Positions 51,658 through 58,847 of a DNA stretch of 64,000 nucleotides are shown one piece after another (within the stretch, counting starts at the first letter, position 1; every line of letters begins with the position of its first letter). Below the pieces are notes generated by a model. That model had not been told where the DNA came from, searched no databases, and was given only the letters and a program-made list of their open reading frames with translations. The translations under genes and the position numbers were made by a program. The stretch comes from RYN-230 sp963717125 (GTDB lineage Bacteria; Actinomycetota; Actinomycetes; Streptosporangiales; Streptosporangiaceae), in contig CAVQVG010000003.1 in NCBI GenBank assembly GCA_963717125.1, positions 248,001 through 312,000 of the forward strand, given 5' to 3'.

Positions 51658-51773
51658 GGATGCCCCCTTCGGCATCGATCGCGGCCGCAGGCAGACCAGG
51701 GCTCGTGCGCGACTGGTCACGCCGATCCTACAAAGCGGGGCAGGCCGGGCGTCGTCTCAGGCTGCGACGGAGA

Positions 51774-52541
51774 TCACGGCTTGCGCGCCTCGATCAGGAA
51801 CCGCCGGGCGTGCGCCACGAACGGCCCCTCGGCCTTGATCTGGTCGTGCATCCGGCGGAGCTGGTCATGGTAGGCCTCAACGGTGAAACCGGGCACGGTC
51901 CACAGCACCTTGCGCAGGAAGTAGACCACGGCGCCGACGTCGTTGAACACCACGCGCAGCGCCTGCTCGCGCAGGTCGGTGACGACCAGGCCGGCCGCTT
52001 CCGCGGCAGCCGCGACACGGCGCGGGTCGCGCGCCGGGTTGACCGGCCCGGGTCCCATCATGAACTCGATCAGCTCCCGGTTGGTGCCCGCCCCGATCTG
52101 CTGCGAGAAGTAGTGCCCACCCGGCCGGAGCACTCTGGCGATCTCCGGCCACACCGTCTCGACCGGGTGCCGGCTCACCACCAGGTCGAAGGATTCCGCG
52201 CCGAACGGCAAGTTCTCATCGTCGGCCGCCTGGACCACCCGGCCGCCGAGTGGGCGGAGGTTGGCCGCGGCGATGGTCATGTTCGGCGGCCAGGACTCGG
52301 TGGCGACCAGGACCGGGGGCGGCGGCGCTCCGGTGAGCGCCGAGGCCAGCACCTCGCCGCCGCCGGTCTGGATGTCCAGCCCGGCCCGGGCGGCGGCCAT
52401 CCGGTCCGCCATCATCCGGGCGTACCCCCAGGGCGGCCGCTCCTCGGTCGCGCGGCCCTCGAACCAGGAGAAATCCCAGCCTTCGATGGGTTCCGCCGCC
52501 CCCTCCGCCACCAGGTCCGCGAAGCTGCGCTGGTCCACCAC
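51774..52541 (-). CDS. Class I SAM-dependent methyltransferase (Methyltransf_11-like)
   Basis: The 255-residue protein has motif I as LDIQTGGGEVLASAL near residue 55, an acidic Asp after strand 3 in VVQAADDENLPF, and motif IV/V in SFDLVVSRHPVETVWPEIARVLRPGGHYFSQQ. It is typical of small-molecule methyltransferases of the UbiE-like group. Motif I is D-x-x-x-G-G-G rather than the common D-x-G-x-G-x-G. Substrate unknown. It lies 9 bases downstream of the PPOX gene on the same strand. Confidence 0.85.
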   Translation of the reverse strand: MVDQRSFADLVAEGAAEPIEGWDFSWFEGRATEERPPWGYARMMADRMAAARAGLDIQTGGGEVLASALTGAPPPPVLVATESWPPNMTIAAANLRPLGGRVVQAADDENLPFGAESFDLVVSRHPVETVWPEIARVLRPGGHYFSQQIGAGTNRELIEFMMGPGPVNPARDPRRVAAAAEAAGLVVTDLREQALRVVFNDVGAVVYFLRKVLWTVPGFTVEAYHDQLRRMHDQIKAEGPFVAHARRFLIEARKP

Positions 52542-52550
52542 GACGGCCGC

Positions 52551-53012
52551 TCAGGCCAGCCGGGGCGGGAAGCCGCCGGTGGCGATGGGTCCCCACCGTT
52601 CGATGCTGACCCGGATCAGCGACTTGCCCTGCCGCTGCATGGCGGCCCGGTACTCATCCCAGTCACTGTGCTCACCCGCGATGCACCGGAAGTAGTCCAC
52701 CAGCGGCTCCATGGCTGCGGGCAGGTCGAGCACCTCCGCGGTCCCGCTGATCTGCACCCAGGCGCCGCCGAAGTCGTCCGACAGGACCAGCACGTCCACC
52801 GCGGGGTGGCGGCGGGCATTGTGCGTCTTGGCCCGCTCCGGGTAGGTCGCGATCACGATCCGGCCGAGATCATCCAGGCCCGCGGTGACCGGGGACAACT
52901 GCGCCGTGCCATCCCGCTTGCTGGTGACCAGTACCACGTGGTGCCGGTCCCGGATGAAGTCGAGCAATTCGTCCCGGCCGACCTGGTCGGCCCGGGCAAT
53001 CTGGGGGCTCAT
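52551..53012 (-). CDS. PPOX-class F420/flavin-dependent protein
   Basis: The 153-residue split beta-barrel has HHVVLVTSKRDGTAQLSPVTAGLDDLGRIVIATYPERAKTHNARRHP, the pattern of the actinobacterial pyridoxamine-phosphate-oxidase-like proteins that bind F420, FMN or heme. The end SLIRVSIERWGPIATGGFPPRLA is typical of the same group. It is likely an oxidoreductase of unknown substrate and is divergent from the S51 peptidase. Confidence 0.85.
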   Translation of the reverse strand: MSPQIARADQVGRDELLDFIRDRHHVVLVTSKRDGTAQLSPVTAGLDDLGRIVIATYPERAKTHNARRHPAVDVLVLSDDFGGAWVQISGTAEVLDLPAAMEPLVDYFRCIAGEHSDWDEYRAAMQRQGKSLIRVSIERWGPIATGGFPPRLA

Positions 53013-53034
53013 CGGTACCTCCGCGGTGCGGGTG

Positions 53035-53040
53035 GATAAT
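53035..53040 (+). promoter_or_regulatory. Candidate -10 box of leaderless S51 peptidase gene
   Basis: GATAAT lies 6 bases before ATG 53047. Confidence 0.4.
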
Positions 53041-53046
53041 CGCCGG

Positions 53047-53784
53047 ATGACTGCGCGAACTCCGACCATAGTCGCCACCAGCATCGGGTTCCGGCCCGCC
53101 GGGCACGGCATGATGGACTTCCAGCTCGGCCCCTCGTACGCCCACGCCGCGGCCCTCGCCGGGGCGGGTGACTGCCCGCGGGTGAGCATCGTGGGTACCG
53201 CGCTGGGCGACGACGCCGGCTGGCTGGCCCCGATGTACTGCGCGTTCGGCCGGGCCGGCTGGCGGGCCAGCCACCTGGCGCTGTTCACCGAGCCGAACGT
53301 CCCGGACATCGCCGAGTACCTCCTGGCCCAGGACGTGGTGTGGGTGGCCGGCGGCAGCGTGGCCAACCTGCTGGCGTTGTGGCAGCTGCACGGGGTAGGC
53401 GACGCGATGCGCGCGGCCTGGCAGGCCGGCGTGGTGCTGATGGGCGTGTCCGCGGGCTCGCTGTGCTGGTTCCAGGGTGGCACCACGGACTCGTTCGGCC
53501 TGCCGCTCCGCCCGGTGACCAACGGCCTCGGCTTCCTGCCCTACTCGAACAGCCCGCACCACGACGCCGAGGAGCAGCGGCGGCCGACCATCCACCGGCT
53601 GATCGGCGACGGCACGCTGCCCGACGGCTACGCCACCGACAACGGCACCGCGCTGATCTTCGAGAACACCGAGCTGGTGGACTGCGTCACCGAGGTAGCG
53701 GGCGCGACCGCCTGGCGGATCACCCGCCGCCCCGACGGCACGGTCGAGGAAACCGCCCTGCCCACCCGCCTGCTCCCGTCCTGA
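53047..53784 (+). CDS. Peptidase family S51 (dipeptidase E-like)
   Basis: The 245-residue protein has VVWVAGGSVANLLALW near residue 100 and the nucleophile Ser in VLMGVSAGSLCWFQGGTTDSFG near 140. SPHHDAEEQRRPTIHRL near 178 supplies the His. The catalytic pattern (G-x-S-A-G) fits alpha-aspartyl dipeptidases and related cyanophycinase-like enzymes. It is cytoplasmic and probably degrades short Asp-containing peptides. It is convergent with trpS. Confidence 0.88.
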   Translation: MTARTPTIVATSIGFRPAGHGMMDFQLGPSYAHAAALAGAGDCPRVSIVGTALGDDAGWLAPMYCAFGRAGWRASHLALFTEPNVPDIAEYLLAQDVVWVAGGSVANLLALWQLHGVGDAMRAAWQAGVVLMGVSAGSLCWFQGGTTDSFGLPLRPVTNGLGFLPYSNSPHHDAEEQRRPTIHRLIGDGTLPDGYATDNGTALIFENTELVDCVTEVAGATAWRITRRPDGTVEETALPTRLLPS

Positions 53785-53801
53785 GCGGCCGTACTCGGCG
53801 G

Positions 53802-54914
53802 TCAGTACCCCGTGTGCATCAGGGACTGGACGTCGGACAGGGTGCGGTCGGCGATCTCGCGGGCCCGCTGGTTGCCGGTGGCCAGCACCTGGCGGAGGTA
53901 GCCGGGGTCGGCGGCGACCTCGCGGCGGCGCGCGCGCAGCGGGCGGAGCCGCTCGTTGAGCGCCTCGGTGACCAGCCGCTTGAGCGCGGCCGCGCCCCCG
54001 TCGCCGATACCCGCGGCCACCTCAGCGGGCGGCTGGTCCAGGCACAACGCGGCGATCTGCACCAGGTTGGACACCTCCGGGCGGCGATCCGGCTGGTAGC
54101 TGATCAGCCGCTCGCCGTCGGTCCGGGCGCCGCGGATCAGCCGGGCCGTCTCGTCCTCGCTGGCGGCCAGCGCGATCGCGTTGCGCCGGCTCTTGCTCAT
54201 CTTGCCGCCGTCCACGCCGAGCAGCAGCGGCGCGTCGCTGAGCAGCGCGTCGGGCACCGGGAAGTAGGGCCGGCCCGGAGCGTACCGCTCGTTGAAGCGG
54301 CGCGCGATGATCCGGGTCAGCTCGGTGTGCGGCAACTGGTCCTTGCCCACCGGGACCAGGTTGGCGTGGCAGAACAGGATGTCCGCCGCCTGATGGACCG
54401 GATAGCTGAACATCAGCGCGGACATCGGCCCGGCCGAGCCGGCCGCCGACTCGTCCTTCACCGTCGGGTTGCGGCTCAGCTCGGCCACGCTGACCAGGCT
54501 GAGGAACGGCAGCATCAGCTGATTCAGCGCCCCGACCTTAGTGTGCGCGAAGATCGTGCACCGGTCCGGGTCCAGGCCGACGGCCAGGTAGTCCGCGACC
54601 AGCCCGAGCACGTCGGCGGGCAGCGTGTCCGGCGCGTCCCGGTCGGTGATCGCCTGGTAGTCGGCCACCAGCACCATGACGTGCACGCCGAGCCGCTGCA
54701 GGCGCACCCGGTTCAGCAGCGTGCCGAACAGGTGGCCGATATGCAGCGGGCCGGTGGGCCGGTCTCCCGTGAGCACCCGGAACCGGCCGGGATCGGCCCG
54801 GATGGCCGCCTCGAGTTCTGCGCTGCGGCGCTGCGCGGCGGCCAGCGACGGCGTCACCGGAGCGGCGGACATGGGATCGAGTAGGGATGTAGCGGGCACG
54901 GTGTTGGCGGGCAC
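53802..54914 (-). CDS. trpS: Tryptophanyl-tRNA synthetase with attenuator leader (possible auxiliary TrpRS)
   Basis: The 370-residue class I synthetase from GTG 54914 (GGAGGCTCCT ahead) charges tRNA-Trp. It has a TGDRPTGPLHIGHLFG start (HIGH motif) and GGKMSKSRRN (KMSKS) near residue 225. The strand that is usually D-x-H-A-[IL]-T reads DYQAIT here, so the active-site His that contacts tryptophan and indolmycin in Geobacillus TrpRS is Gln. A 12-residue leader with Trp-Trp and a GC-rich hairpin precede the gene. Both features point to an inducible, drug-tolerant second TrpRS, as shown for one of the two Streptomyces coelicolor enzymes; a housekeeping role remains possible. Confidence 0.93.
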   Translation of the reverse strand: MPANTVPATSLLDPMSAAPVTPSLAAAQRRSAELEAAIRADPGRFRVLTGDRPTGPLHIGHLFGTLLNRVRLQRLGVHVMVLVADYQAITDRDAPDTLPADVLGLVADYLAVGLDPDRCTIFAHTKVGALNQLMLPFLSLVSVAELSRNPTVKDESAAGSAGPMSALMFSYPVHQAADILFCHANLVPVGKDQLPHTELTRIIARRFNERYAPGRPYFPVPDALLSDAPLLLGVDGGKMSKSRRNAIALAASEDETARLIRGARTDGERLISYQPDRRPEVSNLVQIAALCLDQPPAEVAAGIGDGGAAALKRLVTEALNERLRPLRARRREVAADPGYLRQVLATGNQRAREIADRTLSDVQSLMHTGY

Positions 54915-54967
54915 AGGAGCCTCCAGAATTCAGGCCTCCGGCCGCGACCGGGTGGTGACACGAAACC

Positions 54968-54988
54968 GGCCCGCCGGAGGCGGGCCGT
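54968..54988 (-). terminator. Attenuator hairpin of trpS
   Basis: CGGCCCGCC and GGCGGGCCG form a perfect 9-bp stem with a 3-base loop, followed on the minus strand by GTTTCGTG. It sits 25 bases after the leader stop codon and 53 bases before the trpS start. The left arm's CCGCCT can instead pair with AGGCGG just after the leader stop, giving a competing antiterminator. Confidence 0.7.
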
Positions 54989-55012
54989 CGAGCGCATGGG
55001 ACAGCTACCGCC

Positions 55013-55051
55013 TTACCGCGGCCGCCACCAACCCAGGCCAGAACGAGTCAC
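55013..55051 (-). CDS. Leader peptide with tandem Trp codons (trpS attenuator)
   Basis: A 12-residue reading frame, GTG start, MTRSGLGWWRPR, stop TAA. Two adjacent TGG codons sit at positions 8 and 9. A TACAGT box (55058-55063 on the minus strand) is 6 bases before the GTG, so the transcript is probably leaderless at this peptide. Stalling at Trp-Trp when charged tRNA-Trp is scarce would free the AGGCGG just past the stop to pair with the left arm of the attenuator hairpin and allow read-through into trpS. Confidence 0.75.
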   Translation of the reverse strand: MTRSGLGWWRPR

Positions 55052-55057
55052 GTATCC

Positions 55058-55063
55058 ACTGTA
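55058..55063 (-). promoter_or_regulatory. Candidate -10 box of the trpS leader transcript
   Basis: TACAGT on the minus strand, 6 bases before the leader GTG. The divergent reductase gene begins only 12-18 bases away on the plus strand, so the two promoters must overlap. Confidence 0.45.
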
Positions 55064-55075
55064 ACAATGATCCTG

Positions 55076-55825
55076 ATGCGGATTCTGCGACCAGGCCAGC
55101 TGCTGGCCGACCCGCTGGAAGCGTACGCGCGGGCCGACCGGAGCCGGCCGGACGGCGGCGCCTGGGTGATGGCCCACATGGTGGGCGGGCTGGACGGCTG
55201 CGCGTCGGTCGGCGGCCGGGTCAGCGACCTGTCCACCACGCCCGACGCGGAGCTGTTCATCCTGATGCGGTCGCTGGCCGACGTGGTGCTGGTCGGCGCG
55301 CAGACGCTGCGCCAGGAGCACTACGGCCCGGTCCGGCTGCCGGACGACCGGGTGGCGGCGCGGCGTGCGGCTGGCCGGCCCGGGACGCCGCCGCTCGCCG
55401 TGGTGACCCGCTCGCTGGACCTGAACTGGTCGGCCCGGGCTTTCAGGCAGGCCCCGCCGGACCGGCGCACGCTGGTGCTCACCTGCGCGGCCGCCGACCC
55501 GGCCCGGCTGGGCCGGGCCCGCGAGGTGGCCGAGGTCATCGTGGCAGGCCAGGACCGGGTCGACCCGGCCGAGGCGATGGCCCGGCTGGCCGGGCTCGGC
55601 TACCACGTGGTGCTCTGCGAGGGCGGCCCGACCTGGCTGGGCGAACTGGTCAGCGCGGGCCAGCTGGACGAGCTCTGCCTGACCATCGCCCCGCTGATGG
55701 GCGGCGACCCACTGCCGGTGTCGGTCGCCCCGCCCGGTGCGCCGCTGCGCCATTTCACGCTGCGCCACGTGCTCCAGGCCGGCGACACGGTATTCCTGCG
55801 CTACGAGCGAGGCCGCGATGAGTGA
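55076..55825 (+). CDS. RibD C-terminal/dihydrofolate reductase-like reductase
   Basis: The 249-residue protein (ATG 55076; ATG 55067 is in frame) has AHMVGGLDGCASVGGRVSDLSTTPDAELFILMRSLADVVLVGAQTLRQEHYGP, the start of the RibD_C/bacterial DHFR-like fold. VVLCEGGPTWLGELVSAGQLDELCLTIAPLMGG is the late substrate/NADPH region. It has no deaminase domain. In actinobacteria such stand-alone reductases act in riboflavin or folate metabolism, or are uncharacterised. It is coupled (8-base overlap) to a flavin-reductase-like gene. Confidence 0.85.
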   Translation: MRILRPGQLLADPLEAYARADRSRPDGGAWVMAHMVGGLDGCASVGGRVSDLSTTPDAELFILMRSLADVVLVGAQTLRQEHYGPVRLPDDRVAARRAAGRPGTPPLAVVTRSLDLNWSARAFRQAPPDRRTLVLTCAAADPARLGRAREVAEVIVAGQDRVDPAEAMARLAGLGYHVVLCEGGPTWLGELVSAGQLDELCLTIAPLMGGDPLPVSVAPPGAPLRHFTLRHVLQAGDTVFLRYERGRDE

Positions 55826-56330
55826 TCACGCGTTCGGCACGCTGATGACCGCCCTGGACCCGCCGCTGGCCGTGGTCACCGCCGCGGCCGCGGGCGAGCG
55901 GGCGGGCTGCCTGGTCAGCTTGCACGCCCAGTCCAGCATGGCACCCCACCGGTACTGCGTGTTCCTGTCCAAGGCGAACCACACTTACCACGTGGCGCTG
56001 CGCGCCAGCCATCTGGCCATCCACTTCCTGGCCGCCGGTGACCTGCCGCTCGCCGAGCTGTTCGGCGGCCAGACCGGGGACACGGTGGACAAGTTCGCCG
56101 GCCTCCAGGTGACCGCGGGGCCGGGGGGCGCGCCGCTGCTGGCGCAGTGCCCACGCTGGCTGGCGGCGCGCCGGATCGCCCTGCTCGACGAGGGCGGCGA
56201 CCACGTAACGGTGCTCACCGAGCCGGTGGCCGCCCTGGCGTCCGGCCCGTTCACGCCGCTGCGGATGGTGGAGGCGGGGCACATCCGGCCCGGTCACGAC
56301 AACCGGGAACGGCACGACCCCGATGCTTAA
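55818..56330 (+). CDS. Flavin reductase-like FMN-binding protein
   Basis: The 170-residue protein has PPLAVVTAAAAGERAGCLVSLHAQSSMAPHRYCVFLSKANHTYHVALRASHLAIHFLAAGD, the flavin reductase domain pattern: R/S-x-T near the FMN phosphate, then the late (L/I)-x-V-H-F strand. It overlaps the RibD-like reductase by 8 bases. The pair may use or reduce flavins together. It probably reduces FMN or a small flavin-dependent substrate with NAD(P)H. Confidence 0.82.
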   Translation: MSDHAFGTLMTALDPPLAVVTAAAAGERAGCLVSLHAQSSMAPHRYCVFLSKANHTYHVALRASHLAIHFLAAGDLPLAELFGGQTGDTVDKFAGLQVTAGPGGAPLLAQCPRWLAARRIALLDEGGDHVTVLTEPVAALASGPFTPLRMVEAGHIRPGHDNRERHDPDA

Positions 56331-56386
56331 CGCCGGTACTCGGCCCGCACTCGGCCGACGTCCGCAGCGCATTCGGCGCCCGGCCG

Positions 56387-57517
56387 TCAGCCCCAGCGCA
56401 TCCGGCGCGCGTCGTCCGGGTCGGCCCAGCTGATCTCGGCAGGCAGGCTGAGGAATTCGGCGTAGCGCTCGGCGGCCGCCGTCAGCCGGCTCCGGTCCGG
56501 CCGGCCGAGGCGGCCGTACGGGGCCAGGCTGATCTGCACGGACCTGGGGCTCACCAGCCGTTTCCACAGCCCGGCGGCCCGGCCGTCCAGCAGCATGACC
56601 GGGTTGAGCAGGTCGCTCGGCGGCTGCGGGCGGCCGTCGAGCAGCATGCCCCGGTCCTTGTAGGCGACGGTGTACTCGTCGAACGCGGGCAGCAGGTAGG
56701 CCCCCTCCGGCCCGGGCCCCTCCGGCCCGGGCCCCGCCGGCGCCTTGTCGCGGCGGCCCACGCCGTCCCAGTACCGCTCGCCGCCGCGGTCCTCGGCCGC
56801 CAGCGCCGGGCCGGCCAGTTCGACGGCCCGCGTGGCGTCGGCCTGGGTGAGCCCGGACCACCAGCCGAAGTCCCGCACGGTGGCCGGTCCGTGGCTGGTG
56901 AAGTAGCGCACCGCCAGCTCGGCCAGCGGCTCGGCGGGCTGGCGCGGCACCGGGGCCCAGTCGTCGAGCAGCACGAACACCGGCTGCCCGCGCCGCACCG
57001 GGCCGATGCAGATCAGGCCGGTCATCGACAGGTAGCCGAGGATGTGATTACCGCGGCCGCCGTTGGGTGAGGCAGAACAGTCGATGCCGGAATCGGTGAG
57101 CAGGGCGTAGAGGTCCTTGCGACGGAGCTGCCGCCCGCCGTGCAGCGCGCCGGTCACCACGTCGCCCGCGCGGGCCAGGACGTCCTCGGTCAGGCCGATC
57201 TTCCGGTACGTGTTGGCCGCCAGCCGGGCCGGGCGGCCGGCCAGCAGCCGCACCATCCACCGGGCATCCTCGGCCGGCACCAGGTGGATGGTGCCGCGCA
57301 TCGGCCAGGTGCGCAGGATCGCGCCGCGGTCGATGGCGGCCTCGACACTGGCCGCGGTGGCACCTTCGGTGCGCAGGCCGAGCGCCCATAGCGACTGGGC
57401 GTACTCCTGGGACTGCACGGCGCCCAGCTGCCGGGTGACCTCGGCTGGGTCCGCCGTCCGCGGCGCGGCCAGCTGCTGGTTACCCAGCCGCCGCGCCAGC
57501 AGCTCTTCGGTGCTCAC
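56387..57517 (-). CDS. Winged-helix DNA glycosylase-like protein (AlkZ/YcaQ/HTH_42)
   Basis: The 376-residue protein starts RRLGNQQLAAPRTADPAEVTRQLGAVQSQEYAQSLWALGLR and has AILRTWPMRGTIHLVPAEDARWM, the HTH_42/DUF1006 family pattern. The Q-x-Q in AVQSQE matches the catalytic motif of AlkZ, which excises alkylated or cross-linked bases and gives azinomycin resistance in its producer. YcaQ-type relatives unhook interstrand cross-links. It is therefore a probable repair glycosylase. There is no biosynthetic cluster next to it, so a general repair role is likelier than self-resistance. Confidence 0.82.
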   Translation of the reverse strand: MSTEELLARRLGNQQLAAPRTADPAEVTRQLGAVQSQEYAQSLWALGLRTEGATAASVEAAIDRGAILRTWPMRGTIHLVPAEDARWMVRLLAGRPARLAANTYRKIGLTEDVLARAGDVVTGALHGGRQLRRKDLYALLTDSGIDCSASPNGGRGNHILGYLSMTGLICIGPVRRGQPVFVLLDDWAPVPRQPAEPLAELAVRYFTSHGPATVRDFGWWSGLTQADATRAVELAGPALAAEDRGGERYWDGVGRRDKAPAGPGPEGPGPEGAYLLPAFDEYTVAYKDRGMLLDGRPQPPSDLLNPVMLLDGRAAGLWKRLVSPRSVQISLAPYGRLGRPDRSRLTAAAERYAEFLSLPAEISWADPDDARRMRWG

Positions 57518-57637
57518 TGCCCCATCGTAGGGACAGAGTCGGACAGTCCCAGGACGCCGCTAACCGCACCCCCGCTACCGGTCTCGATCGGCCAATCTGG
57601 GCGGCGGCGGGACCGCGGCCACCGAGTTGTCAAACGT

Positions 57638-57841
57638 GTGCGCCGGGCCGCGCACGCGGTGGCCACCGGCGTGGACCTGGACGGCCGGGCGGTGCGGGTA
57701 GCCGGCCGCGGCGACCTGGCCCGCTGCCTGCAGCACGAACTGGACCACCTGGACGGCCACCTGTACCTGGACCGGCTCAGCCCGGCGGACCGCCGCGAGG
57801 CGCTGCGCTTCATCCGCCGCCAGGCCGGCCCGCGCCCGCTC
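57638..57841 (+). pseudogene. C-terminal fragment of peptide deformylase
   Basis: About 67 residues (AAHAVATGVDLDGRAVRVAG, then LARCLQHELDHLDGHLYLDRL) match the last third of peptide deformylase, including the H-E-x-D-H metal motif. The GxGLAAxQ and E-G-C-L-S motifs are missing: the upstream sequence in the same frame shows neither. It therefore lacks the Cys metal ligand and cannot be active. The frame continues without a stop into pyrH, but pyrH has its own start at 57911. Confidence 0.65.
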
Positions 57842-57910
57842 CGGACCGCGGCTAGCTGCGATAGCGTGACCAGGGTCGGCCGGCACCGAGGTCCGGAAGG
57901 GAGCCTGGCT

Positions 57911-58642
57911 GTGCCGCGTTATCGCAGGGTCGTAGTGAAGCTCAGCGGCGAGGCGCTCGCCGGGCCGGCCAGTTCCGGCCTGGATCCGGCCGCCCTGGCC
58001 CGGGTGGCCGACGAGCTGCTGTCCGTGCACAACCTCGGCGTCCAGCTGGCCGTGGTGGTCGGCGGCGGCAACTACTTCCGCGGCCGGATGGCCGAAGGCT
58101 GGGGCATCAGCCGGGCCGAGGCGGACAACATCGGCATGCTCGGCACGGTGATGAACGCGCTGAGCCTGCGCGGCGCGCTGACCGCCCGGACCGGCACGGA
58201 CGTGCGGGTGATGTCCGCGATCCCGATGGAGAGCGTGGCCGAGCCGTTCATCCGGCTGCGCGCCATCCGGCATCTGGAACGCGGCCTGATCGTGCTGCTG
58301 GCCGGCGGCATCGGCCAGCCGTACGTGACCACCGATTACCCCGCCGTGCAGCGCGCGCTGGAACTGGACGCCGACGCGTTGCTGGTGGCCAAGCGCGGGG
58401 TGGACGGGGTGTACGACAGCGACCCGCACGTCAACCTGGACGCGGTGCGCTACCCCGAGCTGACCTACGACGAGGCGCTGGCCGCCGGGGTGCGGGTGAT
58501 GGACACCAGTGCGCTGGTGCTGGCCAACGAGCAGGGCCTGACCATGCACGTGTTCGACGTGGCGGCGACCGGGGTGATGGAGGCCATCTGCGAGGGCGCC
58601 GACCTGGGCACCCGGATCAGCGGGAAGGCCGGGCGGGGCTGA
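57911..58642 (+). CDS. pyrH: Uridylate kinase
   Basis: The 243-residue amino-acid-kinase fold phosphorylates UMP to UDP. It has the start YRRVVVKLSGEALAG, VVVGGGNYFRGRMAEGWGISRAEADNIGMLGTVMNALSLRGAL near residue 55-95, and DADALLVAKRGVDGVYDSDP near 160. GTG 57911 was chosen; length and N-terminus match the family. It lies outside the usual rpsB-tsf-pyrH-frr cluster here, so it may be a second copy. Confidence 0.9.
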   Translation: MPRYRRVVVKLSGEALAGPASSGLDPAALARVADELLSVHNLGVQLAVVVGGGNYFRGRMAEGWGISRAEADNIGMLGTVMNALSLRGALTARTGTDVRVMSAIPMESVAEPFIRLRAIRHLERGLIVLLAGGIGQPYVTTDYPAVQRALELDADALLVAKRGVDGVYDSDPHVNLDAVRYPELTYDEALAAGVRVMDTSALVLANEQGLTMHVFDVAATGVMEAICEGADLGTRISGKAGRG

Positions 58643-58644
58643 GC

Positions 58645-58821
58645 GTGCTCGCCCTGATCTCGGCGCCGTCCAACCTGGCCGTGCTGGCGCCGCAGGCCAG
58701 CGGCGCACAGGTCACCGTGTTCGACCCGGACCTCGACCCGGGCGGCCAGCATGCCGCTCTGCTCGCTAGCATCCTGGTTACCGGGCTTCGGCAGCTCGGG
58801 ACGGCACCCGGACGTCCCTGA
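58645..58821 (+). CDS. Possible 58-residue small protein between pyrH and the kinase
   Basis: A GTG two bases after the pyrH stop opens a 58-codon frame (LALISAPSNLAVLAPQASG...) with hydrophobic beginning and end, stopping 26 bases before the sensor-kinase start. No ribosome site beyond GGGGCTGAGC and no known family. It fills the only sizeable gap here; coding is uncertain. Confidence 0.3.
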   Translation: MLALISAPSNLAVLAPQASGAQVTVFDPDLDPGGQHAALLASILVTGLRQLGTAPGRP

Positions 58822-58847
58822 GCGTGCGGGCCCTGGTGGGAGGAACA

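Noticed and set aside
57638..58642. Deformylase-uridylate kinase fusion enzyme
   Set aside because: The deformylase part lacks two of three catalytic motifs, and pyrH has its own normal start at 57911.
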